DNA of 64,000 bases, taken from the NCBI GenBank assembly GCA_934526065.1, contig CAKSZX010000007.1:1-64000 (forward strand), read 5' to 3'. Below the pieces are notes generated by a model, which worked only from the letters and a program-made list of their open reading frames with translations, did no database searches and was not told the origin of the DNA. Shown here in pieces: positions 1 through 8,835 of this stretch (its first letter is position 1; each line of letters opens with the position of its first letter). The translations under genes and the position numbers were made by a program. The DNA is from an uncultured Oscillospiraceae bacterium (GTDB taxonomy: Bacteria > Bacillota > Clostridia > Oscillospirales > Ruminococcaceae).

Positions 1-140
1 AATGTCTTGACTTTATTTCTCCTGTTGACTTTTTCAACAAGACTGTTGCACTTGGCTTGACAATTTGAGGAGGCAAAGTTGTGGATTTTTGGGTATGTTT
101 ATCTGTAACCGTAATTCAACATAAACAATCCACAGAGCAA

Positions 141-208
141 GGCTCTCTTTGGTAAAGAGAGCTGTCAGCGGTAGCTGACTGAGAGATTGAAAAACATTTT
201 GTTTATAT
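141..208 (+). repeat. Dispersed palindromic repeat, family A, copy 1
   Basis: Starts with a perfect hairpin, GGCTCTCTTTGG..AAGAGAGC, followed by GTCAGC..GCTGAC and a tail ending near TTTTGTTTATAT. Near-identical copies lie at 31372-31439 (opposite strand), 57189-57240 (degenerate) and 57445-57510. It lies just downstream of the HPt gene, at the end of the minus-strand operon. No ORF is credible in positions 1-274. Confidence 0.8.
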
Positions 209-274
209 ACGATATTCGGTAACAAGTTCAATAGCAAAGTTCGATAGCAAATCAGCTTATCATACCTATGTAAA

Positions 275-631
275 TTACCTGCTTTGTTTAAAAGTTTCTA
301 TTCCCTTTATTACCTTTTCCTGCCGCCGAATTACTTTTGCGTACAAATCGGCGTCGGCCTGCTCTTTTAAAGGGCGAAGCTGTTCGGTAAGTTCCGAGGC
401 GGCCTTTGCAAGTTCGTTAAAAGAGAGGTTTGCCGCAACGCCCTTTAATGTATGGGCAGCCCTGAAAGATTTTTCTATGTCATTTTCCAAAACAGCCTGT
501 TTAAGTTCTTCAAATGTGCCGTCTGCTTCATATTTAAGGGCAAATTTTTCGATTAAAGCGTCGTTCATAAGCCTTGACTTTGCTTCATTATAATTTCCGC
601 CTATTTCGTCATACATTTCTTTTAAATCCAT
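275..631 (-). CDS. HPt (histidine phosphotransfer) domain protein
   Basis: A stand-alone 118-residue histidine phosphotransfer protein. The hallmark motif is FRAAHTLKGVAANL, with phospho-accepting His60, in an all-helical protein of the usual HPt length. Such proteins shuttle phosphate between response-regulator receiver domains in the cytoplasm. It is the last gene of the minus-strand operon that starts near 8.8 kb. It begins 5 bases after the signal peptidase gene ends and has an AAGGAG site 9 bases before its ATG. No hybrid kinase or receiver-domain partner is encoded in the operon, so the phosphodonor is unknown. The HPt call is secure; its link to the secretion genes is inferred from position only. 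Confidence 0.88.
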   Translation of the reverse strand: MDLKEMYDEIGGNYNEAKSRLMNDALIEKFALKYEADGTFEELKQAVLENDIEKSFRAAHTLKGVAANLSFNELAKAASELTEQLRPLKEQADADLYAKVIRRQEKVIKGIETFKQSR

Positions 632-636
632 GTGAG

Positions 637-1260
637 TTACTCCTTATCCTCTTTTGTTTTTTCTCTTTTTTCTTTTATTTGGGAAATTGCCCGGCGAAGT
701 TCCGCTTCTTCCTCCTGTCGCCGTAATTCCCTGCTTAATTTTACTGTTTGGTACAGATTAACCGATAAAATCACCCCTAAGGGCAATACGATAAAAGGTA
801 TAAAAATCAGCGGATTTGCCGCAAGCCTTGATATTTTGCCCAGTGTAAGGGAAGAAAAAACCACTTTGCCCACCAGCCTGTCTGCCGGTGTTTTGTATAA
901 ATCCGCCAGCGGGTTGGCATCGCCTTTTGTTGTAAAGGAAATTTCTCCATTTTCGTCCTTTTCCACAGAAACCACACGATGGGTGTTTACAGCCCCGGCC
1001 AAATTTGGGTCGGTGGAATAGAATGAAATAACATCTCCCGGGCGGATTTCCTCCCCACTTACCTTATGAACAAAAAGCATTGCGTCTATCGGGTAGTCCG
1101 GCTCCATACTGCCGCTTACAACACGCAAAACCGTGTAACCGCCTATTGACGGCACACTGCCTGCCGGTGTTTTTATAACCACAACCAAAACCGCAACGGC
1201 AAAAACTATAACCAAAGCCGCAATAATATCCAATATTGCCAAAAAGAACTTTTTTATCAT
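637..1260 (-). CDS. SipW-like signal peptidase I with cytosolic coiled-coil tail
   Basis: Type I signal peptidase of the SipW (ER-like, Ser-His) type, 207 residues. Visible features are an N-terminal membrane segment (about 7-29), the serine motif SGSMEP with Ser51, the NTHR histidine His94, the TKGD region around Asp114, a second hydrophobic segment (about 150-170) and a charged tail (about 173-207) predicted to form a coiled coil in the cytosol. A Lys general base as in SipS/LepB is absent; His replaces it, which defines this class. The ATG overlaps the stop of the upstream DUF2357-like gene (ATGA), so the two are translationally coupled. Probable substrates are the four AWF-signal proteins of the same operon. 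Confidence 0.88.
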   Translation of the reverse strand: MIKKFFLAILDIIAALVIVFAVAVLVVVIKTPAGSVPSIGGYTVLRVVSGSMEPDYPIDAMLFVHKVSGEEIRPGDVISFYSTDPNLAGAVNTHRVVSVEKDENGEISFTTKGDANPLADLYKTPADRLVGKVVFSSLTLGKISRLAANPLIFIPFIVLPLGVILSVNLYQTVKLSRELRRQEEEAELRRAISQIKEKREKTKEDKE

Positions 1261-3044
1261 TGCCGGTTGTTCTCCTTATTGGGAATATCACCTTCCCGGG
1301 TTTGAGAATTTTCTCTTGCCCGGTCACGAGCCTGCAACTTTTGTAAAATATAGTGTGACAAGCTGTTTGCCTTTGCACGCTTTTCGGCTTTCCGCTTGGC
1401 TTTTTCCAATTTCCGAATACGCTTTTCGCCGCCTTTGATGTCCTTTTCCATACGCTTTGCAAGTTTTTGCGCCTCTGCCATGGCACGAATTGCCTCTTGC
1501 TTTGCCAGCTGGGCATTTTTGCTGTTCCGGGCAAATTGCTCTCTCTCTTTAACAGCGGTTTCTGCAGCTTTTTCTGCAAAAATTTTCCGCCGGCGGTCAT
1601 CATCTGCACGCCGCAAGGCCTCTTGTTTTTCCCGCAAAGCCTGCCGCATCTCTTTTTCGGCCTTTTCTCTGTGCCGGTCTGCCAAAATCTGCCGTTCTTT
1701 GGCATTTTTTGCAGCTGTTTCCGCCTGCTGTCTTGCGGTTTGTTCTGTCTGCAAATTCTCTTTTGCAGAAGAAAGCTCTGTTTGCAAGCTCAGCTGTAAA
1801 GCCAAACTGCTTTCCAAATCTGCGCTGATTTTGCCGTTTGTCTCCTGTAAAAGCTCCTTGTCCCGATTTGCACGGTTAAGTTGTTTTTCGGTGTCGCTGA
1901 TTTTAGCCCTAAGCCGTTCCCTTTCCTGTTCAAGGGCGGCGGTTTTTGCTCTTTCTTTCCGCAGCCGTGCCTCGGCTTCAAGCTGTGCCCGGGTAACTTC
2001 CTCAATAAGCACACGCCTTACTTCAACATCCGGCAGGTTGTAGTCGTCAACTATTTCTTCACGGATTTCTTTTACAAACTTAGGCTTGATTTTCTCAAAA
2101 TTTCTCTGTGCAAGCACATCTTCCTTGCGGCCGTCGCCGTCGGTAAGACTTTTGAAAACCGTGTAATTTGAAATTAAGTTTGTGTACATCCGAACAAGGT
2201 AGTCCTCGTCCATTTCAAGGGCGGTGTCCTGTTCGTCAATGGTATAACCTATATCGTCGTAACTTTCTATAAACTGCCACAGTTTATAACAGGTGCGATA
2301 ATAAGGGTCTTTCATCATAAGGTTTGTACGCTGTATAGGGCTGCGCACCACCGTACAGCCTGCCATTGTTTGGCAAAAGGGGCTTTTTCTCAAAGCACGG
2401 ATTTTCTTTTGGATTTCTTCGATTCTTTTGAATAAATCCATATGTTCCTCACGGCTTTTGGCCACATTTTGCAAGTCCTTAATATTCAGCTCTATTTTGT
2501 AGTTTACTTCCTCATAGGCGTCTTTAAAACTGCTTTCCAAGGTGAGATTATCGGTTATCTCGTCCCCGGTTGCCCAGAATATAATGTCCGTTCTCTTGTT
2601 GATAAAAGCCGCCAAACGCTGTATAAGGTGATATATAAATCTGTTTTCGTACAGATTAAAACTTTCCTCGGTGGAAACATTTAAAATTCTTGTAGGCTGT
2701 ATGTCGCCCCCTTCGTCCGAGGCGATGAACTGTGTGTTCATGCTTAAATGGCGAACGCTGTCGGCGGTTATTTTTTTTGCCAAGCCCACCGGCACAACTT
2801 CTTCTTTTGTGGCTATAAAACTGCGGGGTTTTTGAATGATTTTAAAGATGGCGTCAATATTTTGCTCGATAAAATCAATCCAATTTTCATCTATTTTTTT
2901 GTGGAGTATTTTGTGTTGCTGATTGATGGTGTTGTCGCCGGAATCAACCAGGTTGTACAAATACTGGAAATATTCGTCATTTTCCAAAGAGGGGCCCACT
3001 TGCTGTGTTATAAGCAAGTAGAGGTCGTTTATATCAGCCGACAT
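1257..3044 (-). CDS. DUF2357-like (McrC-type partner) protein with long coiled coil
   Basis: 595 residues. The first 310 or so resemble the DUF2357 region of proteins that partner McrB-like AAA+ ATPases; the block ENRFIYHLIQRL with the preceding NVSTEESFNLY is the most telling part. From about 340 to 585 the protein is an almost continuous Ala/Glu/Lys/Arg-rich coiled coil. I see no PD-(D/E)XK nuclease motif, the domain that normally follows DUF2357 in McrC-like subunits. Start: GGAGG 7 bases before ATG. It lies directly downstream of the AAA+ gene and overlaps the SipW gene behind it. Inference: a structural or adaptor partner of the ATPase, not a restriction nuclease. The family call is from motif memory and needs a profile search. 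Confidence 0.6.
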   Translation of the reverse strand: MSADINDLYLLITQQVGPSLENDEYFQYLYNLVDSGDNTINQQHKILHKKIDENWIDFIEQNIDAIFKIIQKPRSFIATKEEVVPVGLAKKITADSVRHLSMNTQFIASDEGGDIQPTRILNVSTEESFNLYENRFIYHLIQRLAAFINKRTDIIFWATGDEITDNLTLESSFKDAYEEVNYKIELNIKDLQNVAKSREEHMDLFKRIEEIQKKIRALRKSPFCQTMAGCTVVRSPIQRTNLMMKDPYYRTCYKLWQFIESYDDIGYTIDEQDTALEMDEDYLVRMYTNLISNYTVFKSLTDGDGRKEDVLAQRNFEKIKPKFVKEIREEIVDDYNLPDVEVRRVLIEEVTRAQLEAEARLRKERAKTAALEQERERLRAKISDTEKQLNRANRDKELLQETNGKISADLESSLALQLSLQTELSSAKENLQTEQTARQQAETAAKNAKERQILADRHREKAEKEMRQALREKQEALRRADDDRRRKIFAEKAAETAVKEREQFARNSKNAQLAKQEAIRAMAEAQKLAKRMEKDIKGGEKRIRKLEKAKRKAEKRAKANSLSHYILQKLQARDRARENSQTREGDIPNKENNRQ

Positions 3045-3070
3045 GGGGTTTCCTCCAAAAAATTATTTTA

Positions 3071-4654
3071 TCAATACAAATTCTGTATTCTCTGCAAATA
3101 TGCTTTGCTGTCCGGCATTTCGGTTTTGCCGAAAAGCTTGTCGATATAGTCTGTCAAAGCGTAAATTTCATCACGGGTAAATGTGATGTTCATACTTTCA
3201 AACTTTTTCAAAACTTTGCGGGCGATGATGTAGTCCATACCTGCAAGTTCCGTGCCGCCGCAGGCAACATAAACCGGGATAAAGTCGTTCATCTGCTTGA
3301 TGATACGGTTGCCGAAAGACAGCTTAAATCTTGTCATAAGATAATCGTTTAACTTATCCATACCCTCAAGGGTCTTTTGACTGATAGGGTGATCTATGCG
3401 TGCCTTTTCAAACAAGTTCTGCAAATGTTCGCTTGAAACATTGCAGGGGCCCTGAGGCTCACATTCAAAGCTGTCTGCCCTTTCGTTTATTTCAATAGGT
3501 ATGGCACGGTCGTAAACCTTATCGGTAATAGTGAAAGTAGAATCGTCGTTGTTCCGGGTGCCTACAAACCAGGTGTTGTCCTGCACGGTGATTTTACCGT
3601 CCTGCATTTTTGCAGGGTCATTTGCCCATGCGGTAGGCACCAAATCCAAAACCCATTCGTCCTTGCTTGGCATTTCAAGTACAGAGAGAATTTCCGCAAA
3701 GTAATACTCGATACGGGCAAGGTTCATTTCGTCCAAAACAATAAATGAGGGGTCTTGGCGGTAGCCTGCCTCGTACAAGGCACGCAAAAATTCCGTCTCG
3801 TTAAATTTCTTAGAAAATTCGTTAAAGTAGCCAAGCAATTCCGTGCGGTCACGGTATGATGGCTGTACCGATATAATGGTAGCCGGGTTGTTTAAATAAC
3901 GGCTGAATGAGTAAGGCAAACTTGTCTTACCTGTACCGGAAATACCCTCTAAAATAAGGAGTTTACTTGCGGACATACCGGCGATAAAACGGCGGATGAT
4001 CTCCGGCGAATAGTAAAGGTTCATTGCACTTGCGGCAAACTTACGGTAGCCCTCGGCAAATTCTTCCAAGGTGATCCGATTGTCAAACACTTCCGCCGGC
4101 ATATTCCGGTATTTTTGGTCAACCAAAGCAAGCTTTGGAAAGCGAACCGCCAAAGGCTCTGCCGCCGCTTTTGCCTTTGCCTTTGCGGCAGCAAGTGCCG
4201 CCGAAGTTGTAACATTGCCCACCGAGGGCAAAACGTCGTCGGTAAGTGCCGAGGCACCCATATACGGTATGTGTTCCGTGCCGCCCATTGTGTTTACTTT
4301 AAGGGCAAGAATACTGTTTTTTTCGTCAATTAACTGCAAAACCTGCTTGTTGAGCCTGCCGATTTCCTTGTAAAGTTCGGCGTTGTCGGTTTTGTCGGTT
4401 TTAAGGCGGTGTTTAAGTCGCCGCTTTTGCACAATGAGATAAACAATCAAAACCGGTATTGCAAGCAAAATAATCATAAGCAAAATCGAAAGGATTTTAC
4501 CCACTATGTTAAGGGTGAAGAAATATGTCTTAAAAATAAGAATATAATCAACCCAGCCTGTTATAAACAATTTTACGGCGGCCCCGGCCAGCCGGGCAAT
4601 ATAATATACAATTTGAGAAATTATTTCATATGCGAATTTAAGGAATTCACTCAT
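3071..4654 (-). CDS. Membrane-anchored McrB-like AAA+ ATPase/GTPase
   Basis: About 527 residues. Order: amphipathic N-terminus, a strong membrane segment near residues 52-77, a short coiled coil near 90-115, a linker, then an AAA+ domain. Walker A is GISGTGKTS (about residue 240) and Walker B is LDEMNLAR followed by YYFAEIL (about 310), the McrB-branch form. GTRNNDDSTFTI stands where McrB-type proteins carry their MNTAD-like signature, followed by an arginine-finger-like DRAIPI. The ATG at 4654 is preferred over one two codons upstream because GGAG then lies 8 bases away; it overlaps the stop of the SipW gene. McrB of restriction systems is soluble and has a DNA-reading N-domain; here a membrane anchor takes its place, pointing to an envelope role. 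Confidence 0.78.
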   Translation of the reverse strand: MSEFLKFAYEIISQIVYYIARLAGAAVKLFITGWVDYILIFKTYFFTLNIVGKILSILLMIILLAIPVLIVYLIVQKRRLKHRLKTDKTDNAELYKEIGRLNKQVLQLIDEKNSILALKVNTMGGTEHIPYMGASALTDDVLPSVGNVTTSAALAAAKAKAKAAAEPLAVRFPKLALVDQKYRNMPAEVFDNRITLEEFAEGYRKFAASAMNLYYSPEIIRRFIAGMSASKLLILEGISGTGKTSLPYSFSRYLNNPATIISVQPSYRDRTELLGYFNEFSKKFNETEFLRALYEAGYRQDPSFIVLDEMNLARIEYYFAEILSVLEMPSKDEWVLDLVPTAWANDPAKMQDGKITVQDNTWFVGTRNNDDSTFTITDKVYDRAIPIEINERADSFECEPQGPCNVSSEHLQNLFEKARIDHPISQKTLEGMDKLNDYLMTRFKLSFGNRIIKQMNDFIPVYVACGGTELAGMDYIIARKVLKKFESMNITFTRDEIYALTDYIDKLFGKTEMPDSKAYLQRIQNLY

Positions 4655-5351
4655 CTGCATTCTCCTCTTTGTCTGCCTTTGCCTGTTTTAAGGCCTCCTC
4701 GGCCTTGGCACGCATTTCCTCTGCCTCAGCTTTAAGCCTTTGCGCCTCGGCAAGTGCCGCCCGGGCGTCGGCGTTTTTCTCTGCCTTTTCTTCGGCAACG
4801 GCATTTTTAAGCCGCATACTTACCATAATAAGGTGATAAATCTGATATATAAAGAAAAGGAGCATCGGCAAGACGATTATCAAAAGAAAACCTGTGCTGC
4901 CGGACATAAAGTCCATAACCTTGCCCATATTCGGCAATTTACCCTTATAAATTCCCACAATATCCCCGTCGGAAATAACATGAGTATCCGCAATGCCCTC
5001 ATTGTTGTCGCCTATTGTGGTGTAATACCTTGCGCCGTTTTGCTCATCTATGCTCTTTATGCGGTGGGTGTTAAGGACATATTCGCTGTCGATTATGGTG
5101 TGGAAGCAGATAATATCCCCCTCCTGCAATTTTGCCGGGTCGCATTGTTTAATAAAAATCAAATCTCCCCGCTTAAATGTAGGTGCCATTGAGTCGGATT
5201 CAACCGTCATTGGGGTGTAGCCTGCTATGCTTGCGATTTTGTTTTCATCTCTTGTGGCCATAGTTGTAAAGGCGAACAGTGCCGAAACAAATATAACCGC
5301 CCAAAGCAAAAAGCTGAATATGCCGGAGGCAATTTTTTTGATAGTTTGCAT
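4647..5351 (-). CDS. SipW-like signal peptidase I, second paralogue, with coiled-coil tail
   Basis: 234 residues from the ATG at 5351, chosen because it has GAGGAAA 6 bases upstream and lies after the previous gene ends; the open frame extends further but overlaps that gene. N-terminal membrane segment about 8-30; serine motif ESDSMAP with Ser54; NTHR with His96; TIGDNNEG with Asp115; second membrane segment about 143-166; then a roughly 60-residue Ala/Glu/Lys coiled coil facing the cytosol. It is clearly related to, but diverged from, the peptidase at 637-1260. It sits between the four secreted-protein genes and the AAA+ gene, overlapping the latter by 8 bases. Confidence 0.88.
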   Translation of the reverse strand: MQTIKKIASGIFSFLLWAVIFVSALFAFTTMATRDENKIASIAGYTPMTVESDSMAPTFKRGDLIFIKQCDPAKLQEGDIICFHTIIDSEYVLNTHRIKSIDEQNGARYYTTIGDNNEGIADTHVISDGDIVGIYKGKLPNMGKVMDFMSGSTGFLLIIVLPMLLFFIYQIYHLIMVSMRLKNAVAEEKAEKNADARAALAEAQRLKAEAEEMRAKAEEALKQAKADKEENADE

Positions 5352-5386
5352 TTTTATTTCCTCGTTTTTCTGTATTGTCACCGGAA

Positions 5387-6163
5387 TTAACCTGCGTATC
5401 GCCGATCCATTCCGACAAATCTCAATTTTATTGAATAATCCGCACCCTTTAAATCGTCGGTGCATTTTTCGTCTGTGCCCTCGAGCCAGATGTGAACTAA
5501 AACTTCTTTGTCCTCATAGGCTTTAAGCCGGAAAAGGCTGTTGTTTTCGGACAATTTCATATTCCGCCGATCCCCAAGGCCGAAAGTTGTCAAATTACCC
5601 GCCTGCCTTGTATCCCCAAGACCCGGGTCGTAAACCCAAGTTTTGCCGTCAGCGGTAAAACTTATCCTCATAGCCTCCGGCAAACCGGCGATTTTTGATG
5701 TTATCTCGGTGCCGTCCCGGTCGGTTTCTCCGTTGGCACTTGTCAGGTGAACGGTCAAATCTTTATCCGCTATAAAATGCAGGGTGAATTCAAGATAAGC
5801 TCCGCTTGTGGGGCTTACTGCCCGGCCGTTTTTATATGTAAATGCCCTTGCGTCGGCGGTTGTAACCGGGCGCAAAGGGGTTGTGGCCATTGAAAAGCCT
5901 TTTTCCCCTTGAATTTTTCCGTCTATATCCCGAAAAGACAGTGTGCGGACATAGTCCTCAAAATTCCGCCTTTTGTAAAGGTCAATTCTCAATTCTTTGC
6001 CGCTTTCGATTTCCAGGTTCATGGTCTGTACCCTGGCATGGTCGGCAATGGTAAACCATGCCGCCGTGGCGGCGGTAAGTGCAACAAGGGCCACTAAAAT
6101 AAGCAAAATTGTTATTGTAAGCCTGTTGCGTATTTTTTTGTTTGTATCTCTGGCCTTTTCCAT
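5387..6163 (-). CDS. SipW-signal secreted protein (surface/filament-like) 4
   Basis: 258 residues. Positively charged N-terminus, hydrophobic core 16-35, then the SipW-type signature TAAWFT (Ala35-Trp36-Phe37). Further on comes LRPVTTAD, and near the C-terminus WLEGTDEKC (226-234), both shared with its three upstream paralogues. About 220 residues of beta-rich mature domain follow cleavage. No LPXTG or other anchor is seen. Proteins with this signal include TasA and camelysin, which form fibres or sit on the surface; whether this one is a true TasA homologue I cannot tell. AGGGGG site 4-5 bases before ATG; 9 bases after the preceding gene. Confidence 0.75.
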   Translation of the reverse strand: MEKARDTNKKIRNRLTITILLILVALVALTAATAAWFTIADHARVQTMNLEIESGKELRIDLYKRRNFEDYVRTLSFRDIDGKIQGEKGFSMATTPLRPVTTADARAFTYKNGRAVSPTSGAYLEFTLHFIADKDLTVHLTSANGETDRDGTEITSKIAGLPEAMRISFTADGKTWVYDPGLGDTRQAGNLTTFGLGDRRNMKLSENNSLFRLKAYEDKEVLVHIWLEGTDEKCTDDLKGADYSIKLRFVGMDRRYAG

Positions 6164-6172
6164 ACTGCCCCC

Positions 6173-6997
6173 TTAATTTATGATGCCGTAAAAGGCAAGA
6201 TTAAGATTGCCCTGTGAAAAACTTGCTCTGTCGTCGCAGTCCGGGTCACAGCCCTCTAAGTACACGAAAATATCAAGGGAATATATTTTGTTCATTTCTA
6301 TTTCCGCTAATGGCATAACAGCCCCCCGGATACTCTCGGTATTTATAACGCAATCGGCAATATTTACGCTTGGGTCGTCTGCCCGGACAAAACTGCCGTT
6401 TTGGTAGGTTACAACCTTGCCGTCGGTGAGTATATTGCCCTCTATTTTGGTGTTGCCGGCAGAGGCGGTGTTTTCCTCTCCCCTTAAAATAATCGCAGAG
6501 CCGCCGTCAAAAGATAAGCCCAGTCTTGCGGCTTTATTCCAAAGGCCGCCTAACTGCTGGCTTATGGGCTTTTCGGTTTCATCTAAATACAAATACATTT
6601 TTTTACCGGCAAAATCACCTGCGGCCAAAGCCCTTATGTAAATTCTGCCGTGATAGATATTTTCCTCATTTTCCAGTTTTTTAAAAGATACGGCGTAACC
6701 GTTTTCAAAAGCCACAGCCTGTGAGAATGTTTTGCAGTCGGCCGTTGTAACAGGAAGAAGATATTCCCTGTCGGCAGTATTCACCTGCACTATTTGCGCC
6801 CGGTCACTGCTTACAAAATTATCTCCCCCGTAGGAGCTTATTTGCAGTTCCACATTTGCGGTGCCGGATTTCGCCGTCACCCTGCTTGTGTCAACTGCCC
6901 GATTGCTTGTAAACCAGGCGTATGTACCTGCCGCCAGCGAAAACAACAGCATAATCAAGGCGACAATCAAAAGATATGATTTGATTTTTTTGTTCAA
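6173..6997 (-). CDS. SipW-signal secreted protein (surface/filament-like) 3
   Basis: 274 residues if started at the TTG at 6997, which has GGAGGGGAG about 11 bases upstream; the open frame runs back to 7138 but would overlap the preceding gene. Signal: LNKKIKS, hydrophobic stretch, GTYAWFTSN. Shared family blocks: LLPVTTADCKTF in the middle and VYLEGCDPDC near the C-terminus. Two extra cysteines around the EGCD motif could pair. Same operon and same expected export route as its neighbours. Confidence 0.72.
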   Translation of the reverse strand: MNKKIKSYLLIVALIMLLFSLAAGTYAWFTSNRAVDTSRVTAKSGTANVELQISSYGGDNFVSSDRAQIVQVNTADREYLLPVTTADCKTFSQAVAFENGYAVSFKKLENEENIYHGRIYIRALAAGDFAGKKMYLYLDETEKPISQQLGGLWNKAARLGLSFDGGSAIILRGEENTASAGNTKIEGNILTDGKVVTYQNGSFVRADDPSVNIADCVINTESIRGAVMPLAEIEMNKIYSLDIFVYLEGCDPDCDDRASFSQGNLNLAFYGIIN

Positions 6998-7049
6998 TTT
7001 CAGCCTCTCCCCTCCTGTTTTACATATCTGTGTGAATATCTGAACAGTA

Positions 7050-7895
7050 TCACTTAGGTAAATCTGTGTCCACGCCGCCAAAGGCAAGTTTAAGGGCGGT
7101 TTGTCTGTTTTGCGCCGGGTTGTACCGATTTTCGTCACAGCCCTCTATGTAGTAAAAAAATTCCACAGTTGCCACTTCCTCCCGTTCCAAGGTGCATAAA
7201 ACCCTTTTCCCCGGCGATACTTCCTCTCCGTCGGTTGTGCAAAAATAATCGGTCATGGGCAAGGCAGGGTCAGCAACATAATTTGCCCCTGTGCCGCTTA
7301 ATGAAGATACAACCGTACCTGCTGTGGGCACGGTTGCTTTTGCCAAAGCCTCGGAAGTGTCCGCCAAATCATCTGCTTTGAAAATATATGTTTTACTGCC
7401 GGAATTTGTGGTGACAATCAGTCCAAGGCGCATTGCGGCCAAAAGCTGTGTGTCCCGGCCTAAATCCAAATTTGTCCTGTCAATATAAACATCACTGCCG
7501 CCGTTTTCGCTTTTAAGATACACGGTGCCGTGCATTGTGATTTTATTTACATCTTCCGCCGTAAGTTCTTTGTAAACAACGGCTATACCGTCCTTGTTGT
7601 GTGCCACGGCGGCGGAAAATTTAACCAAATCCGCAGTGGACACAGGCTGTAAACTGTCATATCCGCCCCGAAAAATAAGCTCACAGCTTTTCTCAAAAGG
7701 GCCGCCTTTGCTGTTTGAAATAAGCAGGTTTGCATCCCCCTTGCTTATTGTGCCTGCCACCGGGGTAATGTTTACCGAAGAATTGCCGGTATATGTAAAC
7801 CATGCCAGGGTTGTACCTGTGAGAAGAACAAGTATGAGAATGATAACCCGAATTAAGGAATACATTCTTTTTTTCAGTTGTTTCTGCCTTTCCAT
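7050..7895 (-). CDS. SipW-signal secreted protein (surface/filament-like) 2
   Basis: 281 residues with N-terminal Lys/Arg, hydrophobic core and signature TTLAWFTYTGN. Family blocks LQPVSTADLVKF and, near the end, YYIEGCDENR. In this copy the last motif residue is Arg where the paralogues have Cys, so any disulphide would be lost. Start ATG follows AAAGGAGAAAGG. It lies 12 bases after the first secreted-protein gene. Confidence 0.75.
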   Translation of the reverse strand: MERQKQLKKRMYSLIRVIILILVLLTGTTLAWFTYTGNSSVNITPVAGTISKGDANLLISNSKGGPFEKSCELIFRGGYDSLQPVSTADLVKFSAAVAHNKDGIAVVYKELTAEDVNKITMHGTVYLKSENGGSDVYIDRTNLDLGRDTQLLAAMRLGLIVTTNSGSKTYIFKADDLADTSEALAKATVPTAGTVVSSLSGTGANYVADPALPMTDYFCTTDGEEVSPGKRVLCTLEREEVATVEFFYYIEGCDENRYNPAQNRQTALKLAFGGVDTDLPK

Positions 7896-7907
7896 ACCTT
7901 TCTCCTT

Positions 7908-8792
7908 TTAGTTTGCCTTAACCCCTGCAAAGGAAATCGCCAAATTCTTTAATGTTTGGGCGCTTAAATTATTTGTGCAGTCCTCGTCACAGCCTTCAAG
8001 CCAAATGTAAACATCAATTTGCACAGGGGTGCCGGGCTTGCCCTCCGCCGTGCCGCCGACATTGCAAATTTTTAAAGAATTTTCTTTTAAAGTGACAGAG
8101 TTATCTGCCGATTTGTATATGCAATAATTTTCGCCGGTGTAATGTTTAAATTCCAAGGTTGTGCCGTCGGTTTTCCTGCTGTCCAGCACATAGCCCTCAC
8201 GGCCTGTTGCCGTGTTGTACTCCGCCTCCGGGTTTTTGTTTTCATTTATTGAAAAAATATACTCATTTTCCGGCGGAGTGTTTTCCCCGGCAGGGTGTAC
8301 AACAAAGCCCACTCTCACCGCTGTGGATATAGGCAAGGCCGGGTTGTCGTCCTCATAGGAAATATCGGAAATATACACATCGGTCAAGGAGCCATTTGTG
8401 CGTATATAAAGACTGGTTTTGTAGTATTCCCGGCCGTTGGCACCGGCGAACCGGTCTGCCAAAATATTAGCCCCCACCCCTGTGTTGTTGTCGACAAACT
8501 TTGTGACACGCTGAAAGCCGTTTTGTATATAATCGGTGGAAACGGGAATAAGCTCCCCCACAAAACTGCTGAGGGGCGTCCGTGAGGCGTAACCGCTGTC
8601 ATAGGTGTTGCTTATCTGTAAATTAGATCCGGCACCTGCCGCCAAGCGAACACTGGTTGTTCGCTTGCCTGTATTGTAAATGTACCAGGCATAGGTGGCA
8701 CTTGCGGCAGCCAAAAAGGCCAAAATTAACGCAATAATTGCCAGCCATACACGGTTTTTAAGTTTTTTTGCGTCATCTTGACTTTGCCGCAT
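7908..8792 (-). CDS. SipW-signal secreted protein (surface/filament-like) 1
   Basis: First gene of the operon, 294 residues. The ATG at 8792 is preferred to a GTG two codons upstream because GGGAGG then lies 7-8 bases away. Signal region: charged N-terminus with KKLKNR, hydrophobic core, SATYAWYIYN (a Tyr replaces Phe of the usual AWF). Family blocks LIPVSTDY and, near the C-terminus, WLEGCDEDC. A consensus promoter lies 45-70 bases upstream. Confidence 0.75.
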   Translation of the reverse strand: MRQSQDDAKKLKNRVWLAIIALILAFLAAASATYAWYIYNTGKRTTSVRLAAGAGSNLQISNTYDSGYASRTPLSSFVGELIPVSTDYIQNGFQRVTKFVDNNTGVGANILADRFAGANGREYYKTSLYIRTNGSLTDVYISDISYEDDNPALPISTAVRVGFVVHPAGENTPPENEYIFSINENKNPEAEYNTATGREGYVLDSRKTDGTTLEFKHYTGENYCIYKSADNSVTLKENSLKICNVGGTAEGKPGTPVQIDVYIWLEGCDEDCTNNLSAQTLKNLAISFAGVKAN

Positions 8793-8835
8793 CTGCACAC
8801 CTCCCTGCCAAATTACGCATTTACCCTAATAATAT

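Noticed and set aside
34..237. 67-codon minus-strand frame at the window start
   Set aside because: It lies wholly in a repeat-A copy and has no start signal.
1257..4654. Reading the AAA+/DUF2357-like pair as a type IV (McrBC) restriction system
   Set aside because: No nuclease motif, no DNA-reading domain, a membrane anchor on the ATPase, and an operon full of export genes.
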